From Pseudomonadales bacterium (lineage in GTDB: Bacteria; Pseudomonadota; Gammaproteobacteria; Pseudomonadales; Litorivicinaceae), in the NCBI GenBank assembly GCA_012269655.1, contig JAAXJV010000097.1, positions 1 through 6,643 on the forward strand: DNA of 6,643 nucleotides, in the 5' to 3' direction. Position 1 is the stretch's first letter. The number at the start of each line of letters is the position of its first letter. Made by a program: the position numbers and the translations under genes. The notes under the pieces are model-generated. The model did not search any database. It was not told where the DNA came from and was given only the letters and a program-made list of their open reading frames with translations. This document shows positions 1-6,473 of the stretch, piece by piece.

Positions 1-1
1 T

Positions 2-838
2 TCTTGGGCTGTCGGTTTTGATGCACCTTGGTTGGGTCATGGATTGGGTGCGTTTTCTGAAGCTTTCCATCCTGAATTTGTGGCTCAGCGGTTTGCCGGT
101 GAAAACCTGACCTACATCAACTACCTCAACCACCCCCACAACGAAACGCTGCTGTGGTGGGTGGAAACCGGTGCCATCGGTTTGGTGATGGTGATTCTGC
201 CCTGGGTCATCAGCATTTGGTTTCTGGGGATTTGGAAGAATCCGGCCGCTTTCTTATTCATGGCGGCACTGGGTCCCATGCTGCTCCACAGCCAAACGGA
301 ATTTCCGCTGCACACCTCTGGGGTTCACTGGTTGCTGGCCGGCATGATCATTGTCAGTACCATGCGCCGGGACTTGATCCCCGAGCGTGAAATGGCGTTA
401 AAGCCAATTTGGCCGGGTGTGATCGCGACGCTGGGCACGATCGCCTTTGTGGTAGTCGTTCATACCGGCTGGCTGAGTTATCAAAACTGGACCCGTGGCA
501 TGCGGGCGCCATTGTCCTTTGCCGAGGAAGTGCAGCGGCGACTTGAAGACCCAGAGGTGAATCACTTCATCCTCGGGACCGAGGCCATGGACTTTTGGAT
601 GCTGACTTTAACTCGAGGAGCGGTCAGCTCGGGCAATCAAGCCTGGCTAGAAGACATCCGACCGGCAGTTGAGGACGTGCAAAATCGCTGGCAGGGCCCC
701 TTGGTCTGGGGCACCTTGGCCGAGGTCTACCGCGCTTTGGGTGATATTGAATCGCTTCGACGTCACGTCGAATTCGTCGAAGCTCTGCAACCGGACTCGG
801 GTGCAAAACTTCGCGAACATTACCGCGACTTAATCTAA
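2..838 (+). CDS. O-antigen polymerase/ligase family membrane protein (Wzy/WaaL/PglL-like), C-terminal part
   Basis: Only the C-terminal 278 residues are present. The frame is open to the left edge (first full codon at base 2), so the TTG at base 32 is not the real start. Numbering from the edge, GLGAF (14-18) followed by HPHN (44-47) and ExG (55-57) is the large periplasmic loop signature of the Wzy_C family. HSQTEFPL (96-103), then SGVHWLL, is a second motif typical of PglL-like O-oligosaccharyltransferases and related polymerases. Hydrophobic segments lie at about 57-78, 82-97, 106-121 and 136-154. A soluble tail of about 120 residues follows, probably periplasmic. Its end (PLVWGTLAEVYRALGD, then ALQPDSG) looks like a single TPR-like helical pair. 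The family polymerises or transfers lipid-linked glycans at the inner membrane. Whether the acceptor is lipid A, pilin or a growing O-antigen cannot be told from this part. Its 3' end overlaps the convergent rlmI gene. Confidence 0.85.
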   Translation, partial: SWAVGFDAPWLGHGLGAFSEAFHPEFVAQRFAGENLTYINYLNHPHNETLLWWVETGAIGLVMVILPWVISIWFLGIWKNPAAFLFMAALGPMLLHSQTEFPLHTSGVHWLLAGMIIVSTMRRDLIPEREMALKPIWPGVIATLGTIAFVVVVHTGWLSYQNWTRGMRAPLSFAEEVQRRLEDPEVNHFILGTEAMDFWMLTLTRGAVSSGNQAWLEDIRPAVEDVQNRWQGPLVWGTLAEVYRALGDIESLRRHVEFVEALQPDSGAKLREHYRDLI

Positions 839-2008
839 GCGCATCACCAACCCTTTCAGGTATTGGCTCTCAGGTAATTGTGGCATGCCGGGATGGTCGG
901 CCGCAGCGCCGAGCGTAAATAACACCTGCGCCGTGCGGCCGGCATCGGCTACGCCTCGGGCGATTTGCTCGGTGAGTGCATTTAAATCCACGTGATGACT
1001 GCAGGAATGCACCACTAAAAAGCCGCCCGGCCCCGTGATATCAGCGCCCATGCGAGTCAACTTGCGGTAGCCGCGCAGACCTTGGCGCAACGACTTTTTG
1101 GATTTGGCAAAAGCGGGCGGATCTAGATTGACCAGATCGTAAGCCTCTTTGTTTTGAGCGGCGCGTTCGAGCACGTTAAATACATCGGCCTTGATGCAAT
1201 TCAACTCGACTTCGTTCATGGCGGCGCTTTGCTGAGCCAACTCCAGTGCCGGTCCGCTGCGATCGACCGCCGTCACTTGAGCCCCTTGGGTGGCCATGGC
1301 AATGGCAAAGCCGCCGGCATAGCAGTACCCATCGAACACCTTGGGCTCTTCAAACTGACTGACCAGGCTGGCCAACAGCGCACGGCTGTCACGCTGGTCA
1401 TAGAACCATCCCGTCTTTTGGCCTTGGGTGAGGGTGGTCACAAAGGGCAGGCCGTTCTCGACCAGTTCAATTTCAGTGCCATCGCCGCGCAGGGTTTCCA
1501 CCTCTAGGCCGAGGCCTTCGTGTTCTCGCTGCGGCGTGTCACCGCGCAAAACCAGCGTATTGACGTCGGCCAGTCGATCCATCGCCTCGAATAAGGGCTC
1601 GCGCAGTTTGTCCATGCCGGCGGTGTTGAGTTGCACACTGATCGCATCGCCGTAGCGATCCATGATGAGCCCCGGCAGGCCATCGGATTCGGAATGGGCC
1701 CAGCGATAAAATCCGCCGGGATAAACGCATTCGCGGGTTTCCATGGCTCGCGCCAGACGTGCCTCAAACCAGTCGGCGTCAATTTTGACCTCGGCGTTAC
1801 GGTCAAATAAACGAAATGCGATCAAGGCGTGGCGGTTATAGCTACCCACCCCCAGAAGCTCGCCCTTCTCGGTCTGTAAATTGCACAGGGTGCCAGGCTC
1901 GAGTGTCTTGTTTTCGGCGACGGAGCGAATTTCGTTAGAAAAAATCCAAGGGTGCCCCGCGCGCAGGCGTCGATCGCTGCCGGGGTTCAGAGTTAGAGTG
2001 GGTCGCAT
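830..2008 (-). CDS. rlmI: RlmI-family 23S rRNA (cytosine-C5) methyltransferase
   Basis: A complete 392-aa protein (E. coli RlmI is about 396). The family uses S-adenosylmethionine to methylate C5 of a 23S rRNA cytosine (C1962 in E. coli). Residues 1 to about 75 form a PUA-like RNA-binding domain (RLRAGHPWIFSNEI near 15-27). ESDGLPGLIMDRYGD (107-121) and GQKTGWFYDQRDSR (196-209) are conserved linker and central-domain blocks. The Rossmann methyltransferase fold carries motif I FDGYCYAGGF (225-234), an acidic VDRS (248-251), LDPPAF (295-300) and SCSHH (335-339) with the cysteine expected in m5C enzymes. The end, DHPGMPQLPESQYLKG, is also typical. The ATG at 2008 is preferred to upstream ATGs at 2014 and 2038. 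AAAGGA lies 6 nt before it, the protein then starts like the family, and the 2038 ATG falls inside the probable -10. The wording LDPPAFAKSKKSL...GLRGYRKL is closer, from memory, to the alphaproteobacterial-style subgroup than to E. coli RlmI, so the exact target base is inferred. Confidence 0.93.
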   Translation of the reverse strand: MRPTLTLNPGSDRRLRAGHPWIFSNEIRSVAENKTLEPGTLCNLQTEKGELLGVGSYNRHALIAFRLFDRNAEVKIDADWFEARLARAMETRECVYPGGFYRWAHSESDGLPGLIMDRYGDAISVQLNTAGMDKLREPLFEAMDRLADVNTLVLRGDTPQREHEGLGLEVETLRGDGTEIELVENGLPFVTTLTQGQKTGWFYDQRDSRALLASLVSQFEEPKVFDGYCYAGGFAIAMATQGAQVTAVDRSGPALELAQQSAAMNEVELNCIKADVFNVLERAAQNKEAYDLVNLDPPAFAKSKKSLRQGLRGYRKLTRMGADITGPGGFLVVHSCSHHVDLNALTEQIARGVADAGRTAQVLFTLGAAADHPGMPQLPESQYLKGLVMRLD

Positions 2009-2014
2009 GCGCAT

Positions 2015-2020
2015 TCCTTT
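2015..2020 (-). promoter_or_regulatory. Ribosome binding site deciding the rlmI start
   Basis: On the minus strand the sequence reads AAAGGA, then 6 nt (ATGCGC), then ATG at 2008. The spacing is ideal for the ATG at 2008. It is impossible for the ATG at 2014, which abuts the motif, and for the ATG at 2038, which lies upstream of it. Confidence 0.7.
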
Positions 2021-2033
2021 GAGTCGAAGCACT

Positions 2034-2042
2034 ATCATACCA
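2034..2042 (-). promoter_or_regulatory. Probable extended -10 promoter of rlmI
   Basis: The minus strand reads TGG followed by TATGAT, an extended -10 (TGnTATAAT with one mismatch). No good -35 is seen 17 nt upstream (TCACAA), which is common for extended -10 promoters. Transcription would begin around 2027, giving a leader of about 20 nt before the ATG at 2008 that contains the AAAGGA site. The call rests on motif match and position only. Confidence 0.45.
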
Positions 2043-2072
2043 CTGGCAGGCTGGAGTTGTGATCGGCATACT
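2043..2072 (+). promoter_or_regulatory. Weak candidate promoter for parE
   Basis: CTGGCA (2043-2048) and CATACT (2067-2072) each match four of six sigma-70 consensus bases and are 18 nt apart. Initiation would fall around 2079-2080, at the favoured parE ATG, giving a leaderless or nearly leaderless message. A second -10-like word, TATCAT (2033-2038), overlaps the rlmI -10 but has no -35. Short AT-rich matches like these arise often by chance, so this is a low-confidence suggestion. Confidence 0.18.
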
Positions 2073-2079
2073 CTCGCGC

Positions 2080-3969
2080 ATGAGTAATTATAACGCCCAA
2101 AGTATTGAAGTCCTGTCTGGCCTTGAACCAGTTCGACGTCGCCCCGGCATGTACACCGACACGCAGCGCCCGAATCACCTGATCCAAGAGGTGGTCGACA
2201 ACTCGGTAGACGAAGCCATGGGCGGACACTGCGATCGAATCGAGATCACTTTGCTGACCGACGGCGGCGTGCGAGTGGCCGACAACGGTCGAGGTATGCC
2301 GGTGGATATTCATCCTGAGCATGGCGTACCGGGGATTGAGTTGATCCTGACCCGTCTGCACGCAGGCGGTAAATTCTCGGGCGAAAATTACAAATTCTCC
2401 GGCGGTCTGCACGGGGTGGGTGTCAGTGTTGTTAACGCCCTGTCGACTCGGGTCGAAGTTGAGGTCAAAAAAGACGCGCAGGTGCATGCCATGGCCTTTG
2501 CCAATGGTGATGCGGCCGAGCCGTTGACCGTGATCGGCAAAGTGGGTCAGAAGAATACTGGGACCCAAGTGACTTTTTGGCCGGATGCCAGCTTCTTCGA
2601 CACGCCCAAATATGCAGTCAAAGCGCTTAAGCATTTATTACGAGCCAAGGCGGTGCTGTGCCCCGGCCTGACCATCGATTTTAAAAACGACGCCAATGCC
2701 GAGGATAACGAGGTGTGGTGTTTTGAGGCGGGACTTGCACAATACCTGACCCGCGCGTTGGGCGAGCAAGAAATTCTACCTGAAGCGCCCTTTGTGGGCA
2801 GTTTTGAGGGCGAAGAAGAAACGGTTGATTGGGCGCTGTCCTGGTTGCCTGAAGGCGGCGATTATGTTGCAGAGTCCTATGTGAATTTGGTGCCGACCGC
2901 TCAGGGTGGTACCCATGTCAATGGTCTACGCACGGGCTTAACCGAGGCCCTTCGCGAGTACTGTGAGTTCCGCTCGTTGTTGCCTAAGGGCTTAAAGCTT
3001 GCGCCTGAGGATCTCTGGGATCGCTGCTGTTATGTCCTGTCGGTAAAAATGGGCGATCCGCAATTCGCCGGCCAAACCAAAGAACGATTAAGTTCGCGAT
3101 CCTGCGCCCCTTTTGTCAGTGGCGTGGTTAAAGATGCGTTCAGCCTTTATCTAAATGCCAACCCGGCGGTGGGCGATGCCTTGGCAGAGCTGGCCATCAG
3201 TGCAGCTCAATCTCGTTTGAAAGCGCGTAAAAAGGTCGCTCGTAAGAAGATTACCCAAGGGCCGGCACTGCCCGGCAAATTGGCGGATTGCAGTGCGGCA
3301 GATGCACTCAACGGTGAGCTGTTCTTGGTCGAGGGTGATTCAGCCGGAGGCAGTGCAAAGCAGGCCCGCGACCGTGAATTCCAGGCAGTTATGCCGCTGA
3401 GAGGTAAAATTCTTAACACCTGGGAAGTCGATAGCTCCGAGATTTTGGCCAGCCAAGAGGTGCATGACATTGCGGTCGCCATTGGCGTGGATCCGGGCAG
3501 TGAAAACTTGGAAGGTCTACGCTACGGCAAGGTCTGTATTTTGGCGGACGCGGACTCGGATGGTGCGCATATCGCAACGCTTCTGTGTGCCTTGTTCTGT
3601 CGTCATTTCCCGGCGTTAGTGCAGGCCGGTCACGTGTATGTCGCCATGCCGCCTCTTTACCGCATCGATGTGGGCAAAGAGGTCTTCTATGCCTTGGACG
3701 AGGACGAGCGCCAGGGCGTGATGGACCGCATTAAAGCTGAAAAACGCACGGCCAAGGTTTCCGTTACCCGGTTTAAAGGGTTGGGCGAGATGAACCCACT
3801 TCAGCTGCGCGAGACCGTCATGGATCGCGATACCCGCCGCTTGATTCAACTGGTGGACGAGGATCAGGACGACACCGTGCAGGGCATGGATTTGTTGTTG
3901 TCGAAAAAACGTGCTTCGGATCGCAGAGTCTGGCTGGAGTCGTCAGGGCACCTCGCGGACCTTCCTTAG
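2080..3969 (+). CDS. parE: DNA topoisomerase IV subunit B (ATPase/TOPRIM subunit)
   Basis: A complete 629-aa protein (E. coli ParE is 630). It binds and hydrolyses ATP to drive strand passage by the ParC2ParE2 complex, which unlinks replicated chromosomes. The N-terminal GHKL ATPase domain has EVVDNSVDEA with E37 as general base and N41 for magnesium, DNGRGMP (68-74), and the lid GGLHGVGVSVVNALS (108-122). The transducer domain has the ATP-contacting QTK loop (Q332, K334). The TOPRIM domain has EGDSAGG (E418-D420), PLRGKILN (439-446) and DADSDG with D490 and D492. The C-terminus has RFKGLGEMNPLQL. The quinolone-related positions D420, L445, S458 and E460 are all unsubstituted. The ATG at 2080 makes residue numbers coincide with E. 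coli ParE. An in-frame GTG at 2059 would add MIGILSR, but GGAG (2053-2056) is only 2 nt before it. Neither start has a well-spaced Shine-Dalgarno, so the start is less certain than the gene. A motif-rich paralogue such as GyrB is excluded by length: the long GyrB insert is absent. Confidence 0.98.
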   Translation: MSNYNAQSIEVLSGLEPVRRRPGMYTDTQRPNHLIQEVVDNSVDEAMGGHCDRIEITLLTDGGVRVADNGRGMPVDIHPEHGVPGIELILTRLHAGGKFSGENYKFSGGLHGVGVSVVNALSTRVEVEVKKDAQVHAMAFANGDAAEPLTVIGKVGQKNTGTQVTFWPDASFFDTPKYAVKALKHLLRAKAVLCPGLTIDFKNDANAEDNEVWCFEAGLAQYLTRALGEQEILPEAPFVGSFEGEEETVDWALSWLPEGGDYVAESYVNLVPTAQGGTHVNGLRTGLTEALREYCEFRSLLPKGLKLAPEDLWDRCCYVLSVKMGDPQFAGQTKERLSSRSCAPFVSGVVKDAFSLYLNANPAVGDALAELAISAAQSRLKARKKVARKKITQGPALPGKLADCSAADALNGELFLVEGDSAGGSAKQARDREFQAVMPLRGKILNTWEVDSSEILASQEVHDIAVAIGVDPGSENLEGLRYGKVCILADADSDGAHIATLLCALFCRHFPALVQAGHVYVAMPPLYRIDVGKEVFYALDEDERQGVMDRIKAEKRTAKVSVTRFKGLGEMNPLQLRETVMDRDTRRLIQLVDEDQDDTVQGMDLLLSKKRASDRRVWLESSGHLADLP

Positions 3970-3984
3970 CCGGATAACCGCGAC

Positions 3985-4004
3985 CGAGGTACACCTGTAC
4001 CTCG
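3985..4004. repeat. Perfect 9-bp inverted repeat after parE
   Basis: The arms CGAGGTACA and TGTACCTCG are perfect reverse complements separated by CC. The dyad starts 15 nt after the parE stop and ends 51 nt before the small gene. As RNA it would form an 8-bp stem with an ACCU loop. No U-tract follows (the next bases are CAAATCCC), so it is not a standard intrinsic terminator. It could be a protein-binding operator, an mRNA-stabilising or processing hairpin, or a weak attenuator. I do not recognise the half-site as that of a named regulator. Confidence 0.75.
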
Positions 4005-4055
4005 CAAATCCCAAAACACTGGCTACGCTTAGGGCATCAGGGTTAAGGTAACAGC

Positions 4056-4202
4056 ATGGGTAAGATCGACGCAGTCAAAAAAATGTACGACAAAGCAGCC
4101 GACCGGTATGGCGATAACCATCCGGTGACCGAGGCCTTGGCACGTCAGTACCAGCGATTGCTAAAAGAACAAAACCAGACGGCCAACAGCCAGAGCGACT
4201 GA
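4056..4202 (+). CDS. Small uncharacterised protein (48 aa) between parE and parC
   Basis: I do not recognise this gene. It begins with ATG at 4056 after TAAGGT (4044-4049), 6 nt upstream, which is a better ribosome binding site than parE has. It ends with TGA at 4202, 48 bases before parC. The protein starts MGKIDAVKKMYDKA and is rich in charged residues and glutamine. It has no signal peptide, membrane segment or cysteine. It looks like two amphipathic helices, about 4-19 and 25-42, joined by a GDNHP turn, with a polar tail (NQTANSQSD). Position in the parE-parC interval suggests co-expression with topoisomerase IV, but a role with that enzyme is only inference. The good ribosome binding site, protein-like composition and plausible helical pattern argue for a real gene; the short length leaves room for a chance open frame. 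Confidence 0.68.
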   Translation: MGKIDAVKKMYDKAADRYGDNHPVTEALARQYQRLLKEQNQTANSQSD

Positions 4203-4230
4203 CAGCGCCTTCAGTTCACAGTATTCTTGA

Positions 4231-4246
4231 CCCCAACCTAAGGGGG
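4231..4246 (+). promoter_or_regulatory. parC ribosome binding site within a potential small hairpin
   Basis: TAAGGGGG (4239-4246) is the Shine-Dalgarno for the parC GTG at 4251, with TAAGG 7 nt away. CCCC at 4231-4234 can pair with GGGG at 4242-4245, leaving the 7-nt loop AACCTAA, so the G-rich part of the ribosome binding site may be partly masked. The binding-site call is firm. The hairpin is only four G-C pairs, and any regulatory effect is inference. Confidence 0.55.
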
Positions 4247-4250
4247 CACT

Positions 4251-6473
4251 GTGAGCATCACCATTGATTCATCCGGCGTCGAGCAGCAAACGCTCCGCGC
4301 CTACACTGAAAAAGCCTACCGCGACTACTCGATGTACGTGATCCTGGATCGCGCTCTACCGCATGTCGCCGACGGCCTCAAACCGGTCCAGCGGCGGATC
4401 ATTTATGCCATGAGCGAGTTGGGGTTATCGGCTCAGTCTAAGCATAAAAAATCGGCCCGTACCGTGGGTGACGTGCTGGGTAAGTTTCACCCGCACGGCG
4501 ACAGCGCTTGCTACGAAGCCATGGTGCTGATGGCGCAAAGCTTTAGTTTCCGCTACCCCTTGGTGGACGGTCAGGGTAACTGGGGATCGCCCGATGATCC
4601 CAAATCCTTTGCCGCGATGCGTTACACAGAAGCCCGTCTGTCGCCCTTCGCCAAAGCACTTCTCTCAGAAATCGGTCAGGGTACCGTTGATTGGCAGCCC
4701 AACTTTGACGGCAGTTTGAATGAGCCCTGCTTACTGCCGGCTCAAGTGCCGTCGGTATTGCTCAATGGCGGCACCGGTATTGCAGTCGGCATGGCCACGG
4801 ACTTGCCGCCGCATAACCTGACCGAGGTGGTCAACGGTGCTGTGGCACTGTTGGAAAATCCCAAGTTAGAAGACGACGAGCTCTTTACCTTGATTCCCGG
4901 GCCCGACTATCCGACTCCGGCTGAAATCATTACTCCGGCCAAAGACATTCAAGCAATTTATCAAAGCGGCCGAGGCTCAATTCGCACTCGCGCCAAATGG
5001 CACTTGGAAGACGGCGATATCGTGATTGATACCCTGCCTTGGCAGGCCTCGCCGGCGAAAATTCTTGAGCAGATCGCCAGCCAAATGCGCGCTAAAAAGC
5101 TGCCCATGTTGGTGGACTTGCGCGATGAATCGGCCCATGAAACGCCCATTCGTCTGGTTTTGGTCCCGCGCTCAAATCGCGTCGACACTGAAGCCCTGAT
5201 GAATCACCTGTTTGCGACCACGGATCTCGAGCGCAGTTATCGCGTTAACCTGAACTTGATCGGTTTGGACGGCCGGCCTCGAGTCATGGGGCTGCGCGAA
5301 ATTCTATCCGATTGGCTCGTGTGGCGCCGCGCGACCACGCGTCGACGTCTTCAGCATCGATTAGACAAAGTGCTGGATCGCTTGCATGTGTTAGACGGCT
5401 TGATGATTGCCTTCCTCAATATCGACGAGGTGATCCAGATCATTCGCGAGGAGGAGGATCCCAAGCAGGCCTTGATGGACCGGTTTGGTCTGTCTACGGT
5501 CCAGGCCGATGCGATTTTGGATCTGAAGCTCAGGCACTTGGCCAAGCTTGAAGAAATGAAGATCAAATCTGAACAGTCTGAGCTTGACGATGAGCGAAGC
5601 CGGCTAGAAGCGCTGCTCGGCAGCGAGCGACGTCTGACGACGTTGATGAAAAAAGAATTGCTGGCCTGTGCGGAAACCTACGGCGACGAGCGCCGTTGCC
5701 CGATAGTTGAGCGCAGCGAAGCCCGTGCACTGAAAGAATCGGACTTGATGCCGTCCGAGCCCATCACGGCGGTGCTGTCTCAGCAAGGCTGGATTCGCGC
5801 GGCCAAAGGTCACGATATCGACCCGGCCGGTTTGAATTACAAATCCGGTGACGACTTCCAGCATGCCTCAATCGGTAAGACCAACATGCAGTTGGCCATT
5901 TTGGATACAACGGGCCGCAGCTACAGTATCCCAGCGCATGGACTGCCCAGCGCCCGCGGTCAGGGCGAGCCGTTGACCGGTCGCGTCAGTCCACCGGCGG
6001 GGGCAAAATTTGTCGCCTTGGCCCTGGCAGAAAACGACCAACGCTGGCTGTTGGCGTCCAAAGCAGGCTATGGATTCTTTACCCGTCACGAGCATCTGCT
6101 GAGTCGCCAAAAAGCCGGTAAAACGCTCTTCACCTTGCCCGAGGGTGTGGCGCCCTTTGCACCCGAGCGTGCGGATGCCGAAGGCTTCGTGGCTGCGGTC
6201 ACCAGCGATGGATACATGCTGGTATTCGATGCTACCGAACTCCCAGAGCTGGGCCGTGGCAAGGGCAATCGTTTGATTAAGTTGGCCCCCGGCGCGGAAC
6301 TGATTGCCGTGACTTTCTTGCAGGCCCATCAAAGTTTGATCATCACCGCTGGCAAGCGATCCATGACGTTGAAACCGACCGATTGGGAAGCCTATACCGG
6401 TACCCGGGCCCGCCGTGGCGGGCAGTTGCCCCGTGGCCTGCAACGAGTCGACAGCATTGAGGCGCAGGCATGA
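4251..6473 (+). CDS. parC: DNA topoisomerase IV subunit A (DNA cleavage/rejoining subunit)
   Basis: A complete 740-aa protein (E. coli ParC is 752). ParC makes the transient double-strand break through a tyrosyl-DNA link and partners ParE in chromosome decatenation. The N-terminal winged-helix/CAP region includes [17 protein letters not shown] (34-50), [15 protein letters not shown] (78-91) and [11 protein letters not shown] with catalytic R124 and Y125. The quinolone-determining residues equivalent to E. coli S80 and E84 are S85 and E89, both wild type. The tower and coiled-coil region follows, with DDLRDES-like [24 protein letters not shown] and [15 protein letters not shown], ending in [14 protein letters not shown]. 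The C-terminal beta-pinwheel runs from about residue 501 ([24 protein letters not shown]) and has GQGEPLTG and GYGFF blades. A canonical GyrA-box is missing, as expected for ParC rather than GyrA; ARRGGQL near the end is a partial look-alike in the ParC position. The start is GTG, with TAAGGGGG upstream and the expected N-terminus. The stop overlaps the next gene by 4 bp. Confidence 0.98.
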   Translation: MSITIDSSGVEQQTLRAYTEKAYRDYSMYVILDRALPHVADGLKPVQRRIIYAMSELGLSAQSKHKKSARTVGDVLGKFHPHGDSACYEAMVLMAQSFSFRYPLVDGQGNWGSPDDPKSFAAMRYTEARLSPFAKALLSEIGQGTVDWQPNFDGSLNEPCLLPAQVPSVLLNGGTGIAVGMATDLPPHNLTEVVNGAVALLENPKLEDDELFTLIPGPDYPTPAEIITPAKDIQAIYQSGRGSIRTRAKWHLEDGDIVIDTLPWQASPAKILEQIASQMRAKKLPMLVDLRDESAHETPIRLVLVPRSNRVDTEALMNHLFATTDLERSYRVNLNLIGLDGRPRVMGLREILSDWLVWRRATTRRRLQHRLDKVLDRLHVLDGLMIAFLNIDEVIQIIREEEDPKQALMDRFGLSTVQADAILDLKLRHLAKLEEMKIKSEQSELDDERSRLEALLGSERRLTTLMKKELLACAETYGDERRCPIVERSEARALKESDLMPSEPITAVLSQQGWIRAAKGHDIDPAGLNYKSGDDFQHASIGKTNMQLAILDTTGRSYSIPAHGLPSARGQGEPLTGRVSPPAGAKFVALALAENDQRWLLASKAGYGFFTRHEHLLSRQKAGKTLFTLPEGVAPFAPERADAEGFVAAVTSDGYMLVFDATELPELGRGKGNRLIKLAPGAELIAVTFLQAHQSLIITAGKRSMTLKPTDWEAYTGTRARRGGQLPRGLQRVDSIEAQA

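Noticed and set aside
1154..1507. Open frames antisense to or in other frames of rlmI (for example 1154-1507 plus and 1504-1806 minus)
   Set aside because: They are shadows of the rlmI frame, without ribosome binding sites or recognisable domains.
3985..4010. The dyad after parE as a rho-independent terminator
   Set aside because: No T-run follows the stem (CAAATCCC), and co-transcription of parE with the downstream genes is plausible.
4018..4036. Sigma-54-like -24/-12 elements (TGGC ... GGGCA) upstream of the small gene
   Set aside because: The GG-to-GC spacing is one base too long and the -12 block is not TTGC; spacing is strict for sigma-54.
4056..4202. Resemblance of the small protein to Spo0E-like aspartyl-phosphate phosphatases (two helices, a short turn with NHP)
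   Set aside because: The defining SxxLD-type motif of the second helix is absent (ARQYQR instead), and the host context is gammaproteobacterial. Similar helical hairpins arise readily.
4503..4517. Quinolone-resistance substitutions in parC or parE
   Set aside because: ParC S85 and E89 (E. coli S80/E84) and ParE D420, L445, S458 and E460 are all the usual susceptible residues.
5868..6443. Long 191-codon antisense open frame inside parC (also 2035-2634 minus, inside parE)
   Set aside because: Open frames opposite GC-rich genes are common. The sense strand encodes unambiguous conserved topoisomerase domains, and the antisense products look like low-confidence, non-domain sequence.
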